Notes: a model not told the origin generated them from the sequence alone. A stretch of 64,000 bases of DNA from Lachnospiraceae bacterium (GCA_018365895.1 JAGZJD010000002.1:31369-95368); one strand, 5' to 3'; shown: positions 53,715-63,245, numbered from the stretch's first letter. Numbers and translations: made by a program.

Positions 53715-55789
53715 TATTCTTCTGCCTGACGGTTCGCAATCTCTTTCTCTTGTACATCTGACGGGGCCTGTTCATAGCGAACAAATTCATACTCATAAGA
53801 ACCGCGTCCTGCTGTCATAGAGCGAAGCACTGTACAGTAACCGAACACACCTGTCATCGGGATCTCAGCTTCAATTACCTGTTTGCCGTTACCGACCGGA
53901 TTCATTCCCATAACACGACCGCGGCGCTTATTCAGATCACCCATGACATCACCTGTGTTCTCATCAGGAACTGTTACTTTTAAGTTGGCGATCGGCTCTA
54001 ATAATACTGGGGATGCCTCCAGAATTCCTTTCTTAAATGCCTGAATTGTAGCTGTCTTAAATGCCATCTCTGAAGAATCCACCGGATGATAAGAACCATC
54101 GTACAGCACTGCTTTCACACCAACAACCGGATAACCAGCCAACGGTCCTTTCACAACAGATTCCTGAAGTCCTTTCTCAACTGCCGGGAAATAGTTCTTC
54201 GGAACAGCTCCTCCTACAACTTCTTCTTCAAATACATACGGTGTTTCCAAATCTCCTGAAGGCTCAAAGCGCATCTTTACATGTCCATACTGTCCATGAC
54301 CTCCGGACTGTTTTTTATATTTAGAATCTACATCTGATTTCTTACGAATTGTCTCACGGAATGCAACCTTTGGTGTTTCCAATGTCACATCCACTTTATA
54401 TCTGGAAGCAAGTTTGCTCACTGCAATCTCAAGATGCTGATCTCCCATACCATAGAGCAGTGACTGACGATTCTCGCTGTCATTGACTGCTTTCAATGTT
54501 ACATCTTCTGCCATCATCTTAGAAAGCGCCTGAGAAACTTTGTCCTCATCCCCTTTTGTCTTAACAACATATTTCATATATGTATACGGAACAGAGTATT
54601 CTGTCTTTCCGTACATAATCTGCGTTGATTTTGTAGAAAGTGTATCTCCTGTCTTAGTAGATGCCAGTTTTGCGATAGCTCCGATATCACCTGCATGAAG
54701 TTCAGATACTTCAATCGGCTTATTACCGCTCATCACATATAGCTTTCCGAGCTTCTCATCTGCATCTGCTGACGCATTGTAAAGCGTATCTTCTCCTTTT
54801 AATACTCCGGAACATACTTTAATAAAGGAATACTTTCCAATAAACGGATCCACCATTGTCTTAAATACATATGCACTCTTTGATTTTGCGAAATCATAGT
54901 TCGCTTCAAAAATCTCATTCGTTGTGCGCTTAATACCTGCACATTCTCTCTTATCCGGACTCGGGAAAAATCTTACACTATCAGATAATAAGTTTGCAAC
55001 ACCCTGAGCCTCAAGATTTGATCCCATACCAACCGGAACAATGCTTCCATCCATAACATTGGAACGAAGCGCAGCTCTTACTTCTTCTGTAGAGAATTCT
55101 TCGCCATTGAAATAGCGTTCCATAAATTCTTCACTCGTTTCAGCTACTGCTTCCAATAATTTCTCGCGGTATTTCTCCACATACGGAACGATATAATCCG
55201 GCATCTCACACTCTTCACGCTCTGCAATTCCGGTAAATCTTCTTGCCGCATTTTTAATAATATTGACATATCCTACAAGTTTTTCATTCTCACGGAACGG
55301 AACAGCTCTCGGGGCAATTACCTTTCCGTATTTCGCTGTCAATTCTTCCACTACTTCACGGAAACTTGCATCATCAACATCCATCTCCGTTACATAGATC
55401 ATACGCGGTAAATGATATTTCTCACAGAGTTCCCACGCCTTCTCTGTTCCAACCTGCACGCCGGCTTTACCGGATACAACAATGATTGCTGCATCTGCAG
55501 CACTGACTGCTTCTTCTACTTCTCCGACAAAGTCAAAATATCCAGGAGCATCGAGAATATTGATCTTTGCTTTCTCCCACTCCAGGGGAATCAAACTTGT
55601 GCTGATAGAAAATTCGCGTTTCTGTTCCTCTTTATCAAAATCACTGACAGTATTGTGGTCTGTAATTTTACCCATGCGGTTTGTCGCTCCGGATACATAC
55701 AGCATTGCCTCAACAAGACTTGTTTTACCGCTTCCACCATGTCCTAAAAGTACCACGTTTCTGATCTCATCGGTTCTATACACTTTCAT
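53714..55789 (-). CDS. EF-G paralogue (EF-G2/FusA2 type)
   Basis: A 691-residue GTPase with the full five-domain EF-G plan, but the G-domain motifs differ from canonical EF-G. The P-loop is GHGGSGKTS (16-24) instead of GHIDAGKTT. G3 is DAPGYFDF (80-87) with Tyr84 where EF-G has the catalytic His, and G4 is TEMD (134-137) instead of NKMD. Domains IV/V are normal (KKQSGGHGQYGHVKMRF, MNPVGNGKQVIEAEIP). Such paralogues exist beside a standard fusA and their role is not settled. It is first in an operon with the NUDIX gene. Confidence 0.92.
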   Translation of the reverse strand: MKVYRTDEIRNVVLLGHGGSGKTSLVEAMLYVSGATNRMGKITDHNTVSDFDKEEQKREFSISTSLIPLEWEKAKINILDAPGYFDFVGEVEEAVSAADAAIIVVSGKAGVQVGTEKAWELCEKYHLPRMIYVTEMDVDDASFREVVEELTAKYGKVIAPRAVPFRENEKLVGYVNIIKNAARRFTGIAEREECEMPDYIVPYVEKYREKLLEAVAETSEEFMERYFNGEEFSTEEVRAALRSNVMDGSIVPVGMGSNLEAQGVANLLSDSVRFFPSPDKRECAGIKRTTNEIFEANYDFAKSKSAYVFKTMVDPFIGKYSFIKVCSGVLKGEDTLYNASADADEKLGKLYVMSGNKPIEVSELHAGDIGAIAKLASTKTGDTLSTKSTQIMYGKTEYSVPYTYMKYVVKTKGDEDKVSQALSKMMAEDVTLKAVNDSENRQSLLYGMGDQHLEIAVSKLASRYKVDVTLETPKVAFRETIRKKSDVDSKYKKQSGGHGQYGHVKMRFEPSGDLETPYVFEEEVVGGAVPKNYFPAVEKGLQESVVKGPLAGYPVVGVKAVLYDGSYHPVDSSEMAFKTATIQAFKKGILEASPVLLEPIANLKVTVPDENTGDVMGDLNKRRGRVMGMNPVGNGKQVIEAEIPMTGVFGYCTVLRSMTAGRGSYEYEFVRYEQAPSDVQEKEIANRQAEE

Positions 55790-55828
55790 AATTCACGCTG
55801 CCTCCTTGCATGTCATCTTAATAGCTAT

Positions 55829-55857
55829 ATTGTACTAAATTTTTTATGATTTTACAA
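55829..55857 (-). promoter_or_regulatory. Promoter of the EF-G paralogue
   Basis: TTGTAA (55857-55852), 17-bp spacer, TACAAT (55834-55829). Confidence 0.65.
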
Positions 55858-55919
55858 CTATTTTATGAAAAATATACAATTTTTCTTTTTACACTTTCTC
55901 ACTTTAAAGTGGCGTTGCA

Positions 55920-55948
55920 TTGACAAATGCAGCAAAATACAATAAAAT
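55920..55948 (+). promoter_or_regulatory. Promoter of tyrA-aroA
   Basis: TTGACA (55920-55925), 17-bp spacer, TAAAAT (55943-55948); a 5-bp inverted repeat GCATT/AATGC overlaps the -35. The 5' UTR of about 90 nt shows no hairpin that I recognise. Confidence 0.7.
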
Positions 55949-56048
55949 AACAGTACATAGCTTAATTCCGGCATCTGAAAGAAACGATTCTCACACAATC
56001 TGGAAAAGATGTCCGGAAAACGGCGCACAAAGAAAGGACTCAACACCT

Positions 56049-57145
56049 ATGACACTTAACAAAATCGGATTTATCGGACTTGGCCTGATCGGCGGCTCCA
56101 TCGCCAAAGCAGTCCGGCAATACTATCCTGACTGTGAAATTACAGCCTTTGACAAAAGCAAAGAGACGCTGGCGCTGGCGCTGCAGGAAAATGTCATAAC
56201 AGCATCCTGCAGTACGATAGACGACAGTTTCCGGGGATGTGACTTTGTATTTCTCTGTACTCCGGTTTCTTATAATAATGCATATTTAAAACAAATCTGC
56301 CGATATCTTGATGAAAATACACTCCTTACAGATGTCGGCAGTGTAAAAACTTCTATCCATGAAGAAGTGAAGGCCCTCGGACTTGACAGACAGTTTATCG
56401 GTGGTCATCCAATGGCCGGCTCCGAAAAAGCGGTTACAGCAACTCCAAGGCGTTCCTTATTGAAAATGCCTACTATGTCATCACTCCTTCTGACACGGTA
56501 CCGGAAGAGCGGATTCAGACCTTTCAGGAGCTGATTTTATCCTTACGGGCAATTCCGATCCGGCTCAATTACCGGCAGCATGATCAAATTACCGGAATGA
56601 TCAGCCATCTTCCCCATATTATTGCATCCGGCCTTGTAAATTTCGTAAAGGAACAGGATGACAGCAATCAGCTTATGAAAATGCTTGCTGCAGGAGGATT
56701 TAAAGATATTACAAGGATTGCTTCTTCCTCTCCAACAATGTGGGAGCATATCTGTCTTCTGAATCAGGAATATCTTTCCGAAATTCTTTCCGAATACATT
56801 GCTTCCCTTGAGAAAATAAAAGCACTTGTAGATACATCTGATGCAGATAGACTCCATTCTTTTTTTTCCGAAGCAAGAGAATATCGCAATTCCATGCCGG
56901 AACTTTCTGCCGGACCTATTAAGAAATCTTTCTCAATCTATTGTGATCTGATCGACGAAGCCGGAGGAATTGCTGCCATTGCAACCATTCTTTCTGCATC
57001 CAGTATCAGTATTAAGAACATTGGTATTCTGCATAACCGGGAATTTGAAGACGGAGTCCTGCATATTGAATTTTACGACGAGGCAGCATCAGATCATGCC
57101 GCTGCCCTGCTGGAGAAATATCATTATATTATATACAGACGTTAA
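56049..57145 (+). pseudogene. tyrA: Prephenate dehydrogenase TyrA, frameshifted
   Basis: Converts prephenate to 4-hydroxyphenylpyruvate in tyrosine synthesis. The first frame (from ATG 56049) gives the NAD-binding part, GFIGLGLIGGSIAKAV to GGHPMAGSEK (residue 127), then leaves the family sequence. The -1 frame resumes GYSNSKAFLIENAYYVITPS and continues through the catalytic helical part (ISHLPHIIASGLVNF) to an ACT domain (GGIAAIATILSASSISIKNI). The break is at the run of five A at 56425-56429. With one more A the protein would read SEKSGYSN and be 365 residues, normal length. As it stands, translation ends at 56534 after 161 residues. Could be a real mutation, phase variation or a sequencing error. 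Confidence 0.88.
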
Positions 57146-57159
57146 AGGAGGACACACTG

Positions 57160-58449
57160 ATGAAGTTTCATCCGATTTCTCATCTGTCCGGTACCGTAAC
57201 GGTTCCGGGCGACAAATCCATTTCCCACCGTGCTGTTATGTTCGGCTCACTTGCACAGGGAAATACAACAATTACAAATTTTCTGCCAGGTGCTGACTGC
57301 CGCTCTACCATCCAGTGTTTTCGCAGTATGGGAATCGAAATCGAGCATAGCGGTACCAATGTAACCGTTCATGGACAGGGATTGCATGGGCTGCGAAAGC
57401 CGGAAACGCTGCTGGATGTCGGTAACAGCGGAACAACTACCCGTCTTCTGTCCGGAATTTTGGCAGGACAGAAATTTTCTTCTGTTCTTTCCGGCGACCA
57501 TTCTCTGAACAGCCGTCCCATGGGACGAATCATACGTCCGCTTTCAGAGATGGGAGCTTCTATTAAGAGCCTGAAAGGAAATGGGTGCGCCCCTCTTCAG
57601 ATTGATCCGGGAACACTTCACGGAATTCACTATCTTTCTCCCGTTTCTTCTGCTCAGGTAAAATCTGCCGTACTTCTGGCAGGACTTTATGCAGACAGCG
57701 AAACAAAAGTAACGGAACCGGCACTTTCCAGAGATCATACGGAACGAATGCTGAAATCTTTTGGCGCTGATATCACTTCGATAGTACACAGCGACGGCAG
57801 TGCCAGTGCATCCATCTTTCCTTGCAGCGAACTGTATGCACAGAACATTTGTGTACCGGGAGATATTTCTTCTGCCGCTTATTTTATCGCAGCAGGTCTT
57901 CTCGTACCGGATTCTGAGATTCTGATCCGCAATGTGGGTATCAATCCTACCAGAGCTGGAATTCTTGATGTATGCCGGAATATGGGCGCTGACATTACCT
58001 TTGTCAACAAACATACAGAGCAGGAACCAACTGCTGATCTGCTTGTCCGTACAAGCAAACTCCACGGAACAACCATCGAAGGAGCACTCATTCCATCTCT
58101 CATTGATGAAATTCCAATGATCGCAGTCATGGCAGCTGCCGCAGAAGGAGTTACCGTCATCAAAGATGCACAGGAATTAAAAGTAAAAGAGACTGACCGG
58201 ATTGCAACAGTAACTGAAGGACTTCAGGCAATGGGCGCTGACATTACCCCGACAGAAGACGGTATGATTATCCGGGGCGAACAGCCGCTCCACGGCGCAC
58301 AGATCAACAGCTATCTGGATCACCGCATTGCAATGGCATTTTCCATTGCCGGACTAATTGCAGATGGAACTACCTCCATTGACAGCAGTCACTGTGTTGA
58401 TGTATCTTATCCGACATTTTTTGAAACACTGCGCTCACTTAGCCAGTAA
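57160..58449 (+). CDS. aroA: 3-phosphoshikimate 1-carboxyvinyltransferase (EPSP synthase)
   Basis: Joins shikimate-3-phosphate and phosphoenolpyruvate, the sixth step of the shikimate pathway. It has 429 residues. Motifs: VPGDKSISHRAVM (near 17), LDVGNSGTTTRLLSG (near 91), LNSRPMGRIIRPLSEMGA and KVKETDRIATVTEGL (near 342). It starts 14 bp after tyrA with AAAGGAGG upstream and is followed after 16 bp by a radical SAM gene. The shikimate genes before this step are not in the window. Confidence 0.97.
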   Translation: MKFHPISHLSGTVTVPGDKSISHRAVMFGSLAQGNTTITNFLPGADCRSTIQCFRSMGIEIEHSGTNVTVHGQGLHGLRKPETLLDVGNSGTTTRLLSGILAGQKFSSVLSGDHSLNSRPMGRIIRPLSEMGASIKSLKGNGCAPLQIDPGTLHGIHYLSPVSSAQVKSAVLLAGLYADSETKVTEPALSRDHTERMLKSFGADITSIVHSDGSASASIFPCSELYAQNICVPGDISSAAYFIAAGLLVPDSEILIRNVGINPTRAGILDVCRNMGADITFVNKHTEQEPTADLLVRTSKLHGTTIEGALIPSLIDEIPMIAVMAAAAEGVTVIKDAQELKVKETDRIATVTEGLQAMGADITPTEDGMIIRGEQPLHGAQINSYLDHRIAMAFSIAGLIADGTTSIDSSHCVDVSYPTFFETLRSLSQ

Positions 58450-58465
58450 TCTGAAAGGAGTTTTT

Positions 58466-59356
58466 ATGACACGAGAAGAACTATACGCATCTATTTATAC
58501 CCACGACACCATTTATCAGCCACCCTGGGAAGAAGGTGTTCCTGCGCTGGAAGTAGCCCTTGGCTGCAGTTGGCACAAATGCCTTTTCTGTGATTTCGCC
58601 AAAGATCCGTTTCAGATTCATCCTCTGGATAAAATTGAGCATAATATGAAAATCCTCGGACAGCTCCGTCCTGACGCCGAACGGCTCTTTCTATTAGGAG
58701 AAAATGCATTCGCAATCTCTTCTGATATTCTTTGTCAGATTTTCGATATGACTGACAAGTATATGCCTCATGTATATGAATTCTCTATGTATGCACGCAT
58801 TGACGATGTTCTGCGCAAGACCGATGAAGAGCTCCAAATGCTGCATAAAATGGGATTATCTATGCTTCACATCGGCGTAGAATCCGGAAGTGATCCAATT
58901 CTTGCACTAATGAACAAAGGAATAACATCTTCGCAGACAGTTTCTGCCCTGAACCGTCTGGACAGAATCGGCATTGATTACTGTGTTACTGTAATTCTTG
59001 GCCTTGGAGGACGTACTTACCGAAATCTCCATGCCATCGAAACCGCCCGTATGCTGAACCGTACACATCCAAAGAATATCTGGTGCCTGAAATTAAAAGT
59101 ATGGGAACATACGCCTCTGGAAAAAATGGTAAAAAGAGGAGAATTTGATCCTATGACACCGGAAGAAATCCTTCTGGAAGAACGTATTCTTCTGGAGAAT
59201 CTTCATGTAACCGGATGCAGTTATGTAGATTCCACTGTTCTTGATACTTACACAATCCAGGGAGATCTTCCTGAACAAAAAGAATCTATGCTGCGTGCAA
59301 TCAATAATTTACTTGCCTTCAATTGGGGAAAAACAACTCCAATTGTTATTCGCTAA
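58466..59356 (+). CDS. Radical SAM protein, function unknown
   Basis: A 296-residue Elp3/MiaB-like radical SAM enzyme. The [4Fe-4S] motif is GCSWHKCLFCDF (C-x4-C-x2-C, near residue 36), longer by one residue than the classic C-x3-C-x2-C. Further family parts are IGVESGSD and VILGLGGRTY. The rest, RTHPKNIWCLKLKVWEHTPLEKM, is as in uncharacterised HemN-like proteins. ATG 58466 follows AAAGGAG. It is last in tyrA-aroA-rSAM, with no obvious link to aromatic synthesis. Confidence 0.88.
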   Translation: MTREELYASIYTHDTIYQPPWEEGVPALEVALGCSWHKCLFCDFAKDPFQIHPLDKIEHNMKILGQLRPDAERLFLLGENAFAISSDILCQIFDMTDKYMPHVYEFSMYARIDDVLRKTDEELQMLHKMGLSMLHIGVESGSDPILALMNKGITSSQTVSALNRLDRIGIDYCVTVILGLGGRTYRNLHAIETARMLNRTHPKNIWCLKLKVWEHTPLEKMVKRGEFDPMTPEEILLEERILLENLHVTGCSYVDSTVLDTYTIQGDLPEQKESMLRAINNLLAFNWGKTTPIVIR

Positions 59357-59389
59357 CTCCGGATTACTTTTTACCTAAAAACTTTGTAA

Positions 59390-59430
59390 AAGAGCCAGAC
59401 CTTAATCTGATCATGGTCTGGCTCTTATGA
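59390..59430. terminator. Intrinsic terminator between convergent genes
   Basis: A perfect 12-bp stem (AAGAGCCAGACC 59390-59401 / GGTCTGGCTCTT 59415-59426) with a 13-base loop. The T tail is short, so efficiency may be modest. Confidence 0.65.
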
Positions 59431-59452
59431 TATAAGTTCAATGATTTCTTAC

Positions 59453-60337
59453 CTATCCTTGTTTTAGCTCTTCTTCCAGCAGTCTCATAATTTCCTTTGC
59501 TTCTTTTGAGAGCACTTTCTTTTTATGGTGGATCACATGAAATCGTCTCCTGAAATAAGCGTCTGACAATTTCAAAACTCCTACTTGTTCCTCCATATGT
59601 TCCATTTTCAGAAACTGCTGTGGAATAATGGTAATCCCGATTCCTTTCGCCGCTGCCTGCAAAAGCGCCACTGTGCTGGTACTCTCCCAGAGTGGTGTTA
59701 CTGAAAAATTGTGCAGAAGAAATACACTGTCTATCACAGCCCTCGTTCCACTGTTCTTTTCCCGCAGAAGAAAGTTCTCTTCTGCAAGATCTTTCAGCAG
59801 CAAATGTTCTTTTTGCAGCAACGGATGTTCCCTGTGACAGACAATGCAAAGTTCTTCTTCCCGAAGCATCTCCACCGCCAAATGCTCTGAGTGTACCGGT
59901 CCCTCAACAAAACAAAAATCCAGCTCATTTTCCAGAAGCGCTGCCTCCAAAAGCTCTGTACTGTTCACCTGTGCCTGAATCCGAAGATCCGGAAACTGTT
60001 TCATTGCCTTCGCAATGGTATTGGGCATATAGTAGACACCCATCGTCATGCTGGCGCCAATCCGGATTTTCTTCTGAAAGGTATCTCTTCTAAGTGTCTG
60101 TTCCATCTCTCCCATCAATTCTAAAATAGATGATGCATACTGATATGCAGTCTCGCCCGCCTCTGTAATAAAAAGTTTTCTGGAAATTCGTTCAAACAGC
60201 TGCTGTCCATAATATTCTTCCAGCTCTCTAAGTGCAAGACTGACTGCCGGCTGAGACATATAGAGTTCTCTGGCTGCTCCTGTCACACTTTTCTGCCTGC
60301 AAATTTCCACAAAAATCCGCAAATGTTTCAAAGTCAT
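59453..60337 (-). CDS. LysR family transcriptional regulator
   Basis: A 294-residue LTTR, divergent from the sulfatase gene, which it probably controls. The winged helix is at residues 1-60 (LKHLRIFVEICRQKSVTGAARELYMSQPAVSLALREL), followed by a linker helix and a periplasmic-binding-like effector domain (IRIGASMTMGVYYMPNTIAK). Relatives of the CysL type respond to sulfur or anion compounds; the effector here is unknown. ATG 60337 (MTLKHL) lies after GGAGGG; a start 18 bp earlier is possible. Confidence 0.92.
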   Translation of the reverse strand: MTLKHLRIFVEICRQKSVTGAARELYMSQPAVSLALRELEEYYGQQLFERISRKLFITEAGETAYQYASSILELMGEMEQTLRRDTFQKKIRIGASMTMGVYYMPNTIAKAMKQFPDLRIQAQVNSTELLEAALLENELDFCFVEGPVHSEHLAVEMLREEELCIVCHREHPLLQKEHLLLKDLAEENFLLREKNSGTRAVIDSVFLLHNFSVTPLWESTSTVALLQAAAKGIGITIIPQQFLKMEHMEEQVGVLKLSDAYFRRRFHVIHHKKKVLSKEAKEIMRLLEEELKQG

Positions 60338-60493
60338 TTCTATTTTCCCTCCCATGACATATCACGCCCATTCTTTTATACAGATTAATTTATATTATTT
60401 TTCATATATATATTATATTATAATACTATTTTACTTATAGAACAAGAAAGGTTATGATAAGAACAGAGTAAAAACTGAGGAGGCAGATATCAT
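60338..60493. promoter_or_regulatory. Divergent regulatory region lysR / sulfatase
   Basis: A 156-bp AT-rich interval with TATAAT-like sequence at 60417-60423, facing the sulfatase gene, and an inverted CTTAT...ATAAG pair spanning about 60433-60459. It is the expected place of an LTTR operator, but no clear T-N11-A box can be fixed by eye. Confidence 0.4.
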
Positions 60494-62005
60494 ATGAAAC
60501 AGCCAAATATTTTATGGATTACAAGCGATCAGCAACATTTTTCAACTCTCGGTATCTTGAATGACAAGATCAAAACTCCGAATCTTGACCGGCTTGCAAG
60601 AGAAGGGATGCTCTTTGACCGCACCTATTGTCCAAACCCAACCTGTACACCGACGCGGGCATCTTTGATCACCGGAAAGTATCCATCCCAGCACGGCGGA
60701 TGGACGTTGGGAACAAAAATGCCGGAAACTGAACCAACAATAGGCTCCTATTTAGCAAAAGAAGGCTATCAGACAGCGCTTGTCGGCAAAGCACATTTCC
60801 AGCCGAATCTGACAACAGATGAATTTCCTTCCCTGGAGTCTATGCCGCTCCTTCAGGATCTTGATTTCTGGAAGAATTTTCACGATCCATTCTATGGGTT
60901 TGACCATGTAGAGCTTGCACGAAACCATACAAACGAATTTCTTGTCGGACAGCACTACGCACTCTGGATGGAGGAAAAGGGCTGCAAAAACTGGCGCGAC
61001 TACTTTACTGCACCAACGGGAACTATGCCGAAAGATCAAAAATATCACTGGGATATTCCGGAAGAATTCCATTATGACACATGGATTGCCGAACGAAGCA
61101 ATGCTCTTTTAGAAGAATACAGCAAATCTGACAAACCATTCTTCCTCTGGAGCAGTTTCTTTGATCCGCATCCGGACTATCTTGCACCTTCTCCGTGGGA
61201 TACCATGTATGATGATATTGATCTGGACGTACCGGACGTTGTTCCCAGAGAACACGATCACAATCCGCCGCATTTTCAGCTGACGCAAGATCCGAATGCT
61301 GATTTTTCTTCCTGGCAGGAAAGTGGTTTCTTCTGCCACGGAATGCATTCCCATGCAAATATTTCCAGAGAAACGGCTCGAAAGAATATGTCTGTCTACT
61401 ACGGAATGGTCTCTCTAATGGATAAATACATCGGAAAAATTCTCGATAAATTGGATGAACTGGGACTTACAGATAATACCCTTGTCATCTTCACAACAGA
61501 CCACGGACATTTCTTTGGTCAGCATGGTCTCCACGCCAAAGGACCTTTCCTGTACGAAGATATGATCAAAGTACCGATGATCGCGCGTTTCCCGGGACAG
61601 ATCCCTGCCGGTACAAGAAATACTGCTATCCAGTCACTTGTGGATATCGCTCCAACCTGCCTGGACTTCTGCGGGCTTCCGGTTCCCCGCACAATGGCCG
61701 GTCTCAGCGAAAAAGATGTCTGGTGTGGGCAGAAGGACTTTGTCCGTGATCACGCCATCTGCGAACATCACCATGAACCTACGACAATTCATCTGAAGAC
61801 TTATGTAGATACGCGCTATAAACTGACGGTCTACTATAACCAGACATATGGGGAACTGTTTGATCTGGAAAATGATCCGCAGGAACTCCATAATCTCTGG
61901 GATGATCCGAATTCACAGTCATTAAAACAGGAACTTTTATTGAAATATATCTGGGCAGAACTTGGCAAAGAAATTATGTGGATGCCTCGCATTTCAAATG
62001 CATAA
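60494..62005 (+). CDS. Sulfatase (Cys-type, formylglycine enzyme)
   Basis: Cleaves a sulfate ester. It has 503 residues, no signal peptide, so cytoplasmic. The modified residue is Cys51 in C-T-P-T-R (51-55, consensus C-x-P-x-R). Metal ligands include Asp12 in WITSDQQ and the Asp/His pair in TTDHGHFFGQHG. Cys-type sulfatases need an anSME (anaerobic) or FGE maturase, which is not in the window; the radical SAM gene at 58466 does not look like one. It is first in a three-gene operon with two CHR transporters. The substrate is unknown; choline sulfate or sulfated sugars are possible. Confidence 0.92.
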   Translation: MKQPNILWITSDQQHFSTLGILNDKIKTPNLDRLAREGMLFDRTYCPNPTCTPTRASLITGKYPSQHGGWTLGTKMPETEPTIGSYLAKEGYQTALVGKAHFQPNLTTDEFPSLESMPLLQDLDFWKNFHDPFYGFDHVELARNHTNEFLVGQHYALWMEEKGCKNWRDYFTAPTGTMPKDQKYHWDIPEEFHYDTWIAERSNALLEEYSKSDKPFFLWSSFFDPHPDYLAPSPWDTMYDDIDLDVPDVVPREHDHNPPHFQLTQDPNADFSSWQESGFFCHGMHSHANISRETARKNMSVYYGMVSLMDKYIGKILDKLDELGLTDNTLVIFTTDHGHFFGQHGLHAKGPFLYEDMIKVPMIARFPGQIPAGTRNTAIQSLVDIAPTCLDFCGLPVPRTMAGLSEKDVWCGQKDFVRDHAICEHHHEPTTIHLKTYVDTRYKLTVYYNQTYGELFDLENDPQELHNLWDDPNSQSLKQELLLKYIWAELGKEIMWMPRISNA

Positions 62006-62018
62006 TCGGAGCAGACTT

Positions 62019-62654
62019 ATGAAAAATTATTTAGAAAATTCAAAAACAACGACCTCTTCCGCTCTTCCGTGCGGACTTCGCACCTGCCTTACGCTTTTCT
62101 GGTCGATGCTGACAATCAGCACCTTTACCTTTGGAGGCGGCTTTATCATTATCTCGTTAATGAAGAAAAAATTTGTAGAAGATCTCCACTGGCTTACAGA
62201 AGAAGAAGTGCTGGATCTGACTGCCATCGCGCAGTCAGCTCCCGGTGCACTGGCAGTCAATGCCGCTATTATCTTTGGATATCGTATCAAAAAACTTCCC
62301 GGTGCCATTGCCGCAGTACTTGGCACGATCATTCCACCGGTAGCTATTATTTCTCTGATTTCCATCTGTTATGAACAGTTCCGTGATAATCGCATTATCG
62401 CACTGGCACTTCAAGTTATGAGAGCTGGTGTAGCAGCCGTTATTTTCGATGTTGTGATCACTCTGATTGAAAATCTGTTTCATGCAAAACAGCCGTTTCT
62501 TATCATTCTGGCTGCTGCAGCATTTACAGCTTCCTTTTTCTTTCAAGTTAGTTCCATCGTCATCATTCTGATCTGTGCAGTCATCGGACTTCTGATGACA
62601 CTTCGAAAGAAATACCACACCAACACCGTTGAGAAAGGGGGAAGGGCATCATGA
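62019..62654 (+). CDS. CHR (chromate transporter family) half-transporter A
   Basis: A 211-residue membrane protein with one CHR domain, one half of a two-protein ChrA-type transporter. The domain shows FTFGGGFIIISLMKKKFVEDLHWL, the segment AIAQSAPGALAVNAAIIFGYRIK and PGAIAAVLGTIIPPVAII. ATG 62019 follows GGAG by 7 bases; the frame upstream overlaps the sulfatase end. The ATGA overlap at 62651 couples it to the partner. CHR proteins move chromate or sulfate. Confidence 0.92.
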   Translation: MKNYLENSKTTTSSALPCGLRTCLTLFWSMLTISTFTFGGGFIIISLMKKKFVEDLHWLTEEEVLDLTAIAQSAPGALAVNAAIIFGYRIKKLPGAIAAVLGTIIPPVAIISLISICYEQFRDNRIIALALQVMRAGVAAVIFDVVITLIENLFHAKQPFLIILAAAAFTASFFFQVSSIVIILICAVIGLLMTLRKKYHTNTVEKGGRAS

Positions 62655-63226
62655 TTTTAGCAGAACTGTACGCATGCTTTTTTCAAATCGGTCTGTTCAG
62701 CTTCGGTGGCGGCTATGCTGCAATGTCTCTCATTCAGAACCTTGTTGTCAATACCCATCACTGGCTTGCAATGGACGAGTTTGTAGATTTGATTACCATT
62801 GCAGAAATGACTCCCGGGCCCATCGCAGTAAATGCCGCAACCTTTGTCGGACAGCGTCTTGGCGGTATGACAGGCGCCATTGTCTGTACTCTTGGATGCA
62901 TTACGCCATCTCTTATCATCGTACTGCTCCTGTCATGGCTGTACTGTAAATACAAGAACCTGGACATTGTTCAAGGCGTTCTTGGCGGTCTTCGTCCGGC
63001 TATTATTTCTATGATCGCAGGCGCTGCCTGTACCATTTTCATTCTTGCAGTTTTTAATTCCGACCTTGCCGGAATTCAATTAGATCATTTTCACGGAATC
63101 GAATTTCTGCTTTTTGCAGTCGGACTCTTCCTTCTCCGGAAATTCCGTCTAAATCCAATTCTCATTATTTTTGGAAGCGGTATCGCCGGAACTCTTTTAT
63201 ATGCAGCTGCAGATTTATTTTCTTAA
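62651..63226 (+). CDS. CHR (chromate transporter family) half-transporter B
   Basis: A 191-residue partner of the preceding CHR protein. It has FSFGGGYAAMSLIQNLVV, AEMTPGPIAVNAATFVGQRLGG and GAIVCTLGCITPSLIIVLL, the second conserved CHR repeat. The two short proteins in the same operon form the heterodimeric version of ChrA known in Firmicutes. Together with the sulfatase the pair may carry away or take up sulfate or a sulfated substrate (inference). Confidence 0.92.
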   Translation: MILAELYACFFQIGLFSFGGGYAAMSLIQNLVVNTHHWLAMDEFVDLITIAEMTPGPIAVNAATFVGQRLGGMTGAIVCTLGCITPSLIIVLLLSWLYCKYKNLDIVQGVLGGLRPAIISMIAGAACTIFILAVFNSDLAGIQLDHFHGIEFLLFAVGLFLLRKFRLNPILIIFGSGIAGTLLYAAADLFS

Positions 63227-63245
63227 CTGCATTTCATTCATAAGC

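Noticed and set aside
56424..56434. Programmed -1 frameshift in tyrA as a regulated event.
   Set aside because: The site (GAA AAA GCG) is not a full X-XXY-YYZ heptamer, no internal Shine-Dalgarno or clear downstream pseudoknot was seen, and tyrA is not known to use recoding. A lost A in the run is simpler.
58466..59356. Radical SAM protein as the maturase (anSME) of the nearby sulfatase.
   Set aside because: It lacks the SPASM-type cysteine clusters of anSME at the C-terminus, is in a different operon and is shorter than the roughly 370-400 residues of anSME.
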